Positions 63,834-64,000 of a stretch of DNA of 64,000 nucleotides are shown one piece after another. A program made the translations under genes and the position numbers. The notes below the pieces were generated by a model. That model did no database searches. It saw only the letters and a list, made by a program, of their open reading frames with translations, and was not told where the DNA came from. The DNA comes from Kordia sp. (GTDB lineage: Bacteria > Bacteroidota > Bacteroidia > Flavobacteriales > Flavobacteriaceae): the NCBI RefSeq assembly GCF_022447245.1, contig NZ_JAKVBC010000012.1:62001-126000 (forward strand). Direction: 5' to 3'. Numbering within the stretch: position 1 is the stretch's first letter; every line of letters begins with the position of its first letter.

Positions 63834-64000
63834 TTATCCTCCAAAATCATCAAATCGAATGTTCTCATCTGGAATACCAAAGTCTTCTCCCATTTTTTGA
63901 ACCGCTTGGTTCATTAATGGTGGTCCACAGAAGTATAATTCTATATCTTCTGGCGCTTCATGAAGATTTAAGTAGTTATCAATTACACAGTTGTGAATGA
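63834..64000 (-). CDS. nqrF: NADH:ubiquinone reductase (Na+) subunit F, C-terminal end
   Basis: The minus strand from 64000 to the stop at 63834 encodes 54 residues that end NIRFDDFGG, with [17 protein letters not shown]. Both are the C-terminal signature of NqrF, the FAD/2Fe-2S NADH-oxidising subunit of the sodium-pumping NADH:quinone reductase. The remainder lies beyond the window, probably followed upstream by the other nqr genes. Confidence 0.93.
   Translation of the reverse strand, partial: IHNCVIDNYLNLHEAPEDIELYFCGPPLMNQAVQKMGEDFGIPDENIRFDDFGG

Noticed and set aside
1-64000. CRISPR array, prophage, insertion sequence or rRNA
   Set aside because: No regularly spaced repeats, no phage or transposase motifs and no rRNA sequence could be seen.

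Overview
The window reads as the chromosome of a marine Flavobacteriaceae-type Bacteroidetes, and a Kordia-like genus would fit. The evidence is: AT-rich DNA; three proteins with C-terminal type IX secretion (T9SS) sorting domains; many lipoproteins with lipoboxes; promoters of the TTTG-N19-TAnnTTTG type; TTG starts; few Shine-Dalgarno sites; a kynurenine-type tryptophan breakdown pathway; Nqr/ApbE; and short peptides with a 'MKKKNL..LxLNKxxIS..GG' leader like that of Bacteroidetes class I lanthipeptides. The genus is an inference. No phage, insertion sequence, CRISPR array or rRNA was seen. One tRNA (Gly, TCC) is present.

Layout. 1-6.6 kb: partial lpxK, a frameshifted lipoprotein, Nif3-like protein plus coiled-coil partner, a methyltransferase, and a T9SS-secreted N-formylglutamate-amidohydrolase-like protein. 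6.7-15 kb: mostly minus strand, a POT peptide transporter and a 2-aminomuconate branch of tryptophan catabolism (RidA-type deaminase, aldehyde dehydrogenase, SDR, ACMSD-like amidohydrolase), with short tandem repeats in its promoters. 15.2-18.7 kb: an esterase, then a decayed island of a broken TPR/AraC regulator and two broken peptide precursors. 18.7-23.4 kb: HAD hydrolase, serine hydrolase, LytTR two-component pair, metallophosphoesterase. 23.4-27 kb: five consecutive disrupted genes. 27-36.5 kb: lipoproteins, a tandem pair of TPM-domain lipoproteins, the kynU-kmo operon, a 1.25-kilo-residue DUF3857/transglutaminase protein and an O-methyltransferase. 36.6-46.2 kb: secreted T9SS and subtilisin proteins, PAP2, TatA, an M1 peptidase and envelope proteins. 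46.4-51 kb: pepE, tRNA-Gly, two GNATs, a TolB-like protein, a VanY-like carboxypeptidase and an M48 protease with an internal stop. 51-59.3 kb: three intact orphan Cys-containing peptide precursors around a housekeeping block (gpmI, thioredoxin-like lipoprotein, HAD, map, methyltransferase). 59.3-64 kb: apbE, a small Nqr-associated protein, an S9 peptidase and the 3' end of nqrF.

How the genes connect. kynU and kmo (29-31.8 kb) feed 3-hydroxyanthranilate toward the 9.5-14.3 kb cluster, which carries the steps from aminocarboxymuconate semialdehyde to oxalocrotonate. The dioxygenase joining the two halves (3-hydroxyanthranilate 3,4-dioxygenase) is not in the window. ApbE inserts FMN into Nqr subunits, which explains its place near nqrF.

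The most interesting material is the dispersed family of leader-GG-core peptides. Two tandem paralogs (58.5-59.2 kb) share Cys/Pro-rich cores and an almost identical promoter with a pair of TAAAACC boxes exactly 22 bp apart at the same distance from each start codon. A third intact precursor lies at 51.2 kb and two decayed ones at 18.0-18.6 kb. No modification enzyme or exporter lies beside any of them.
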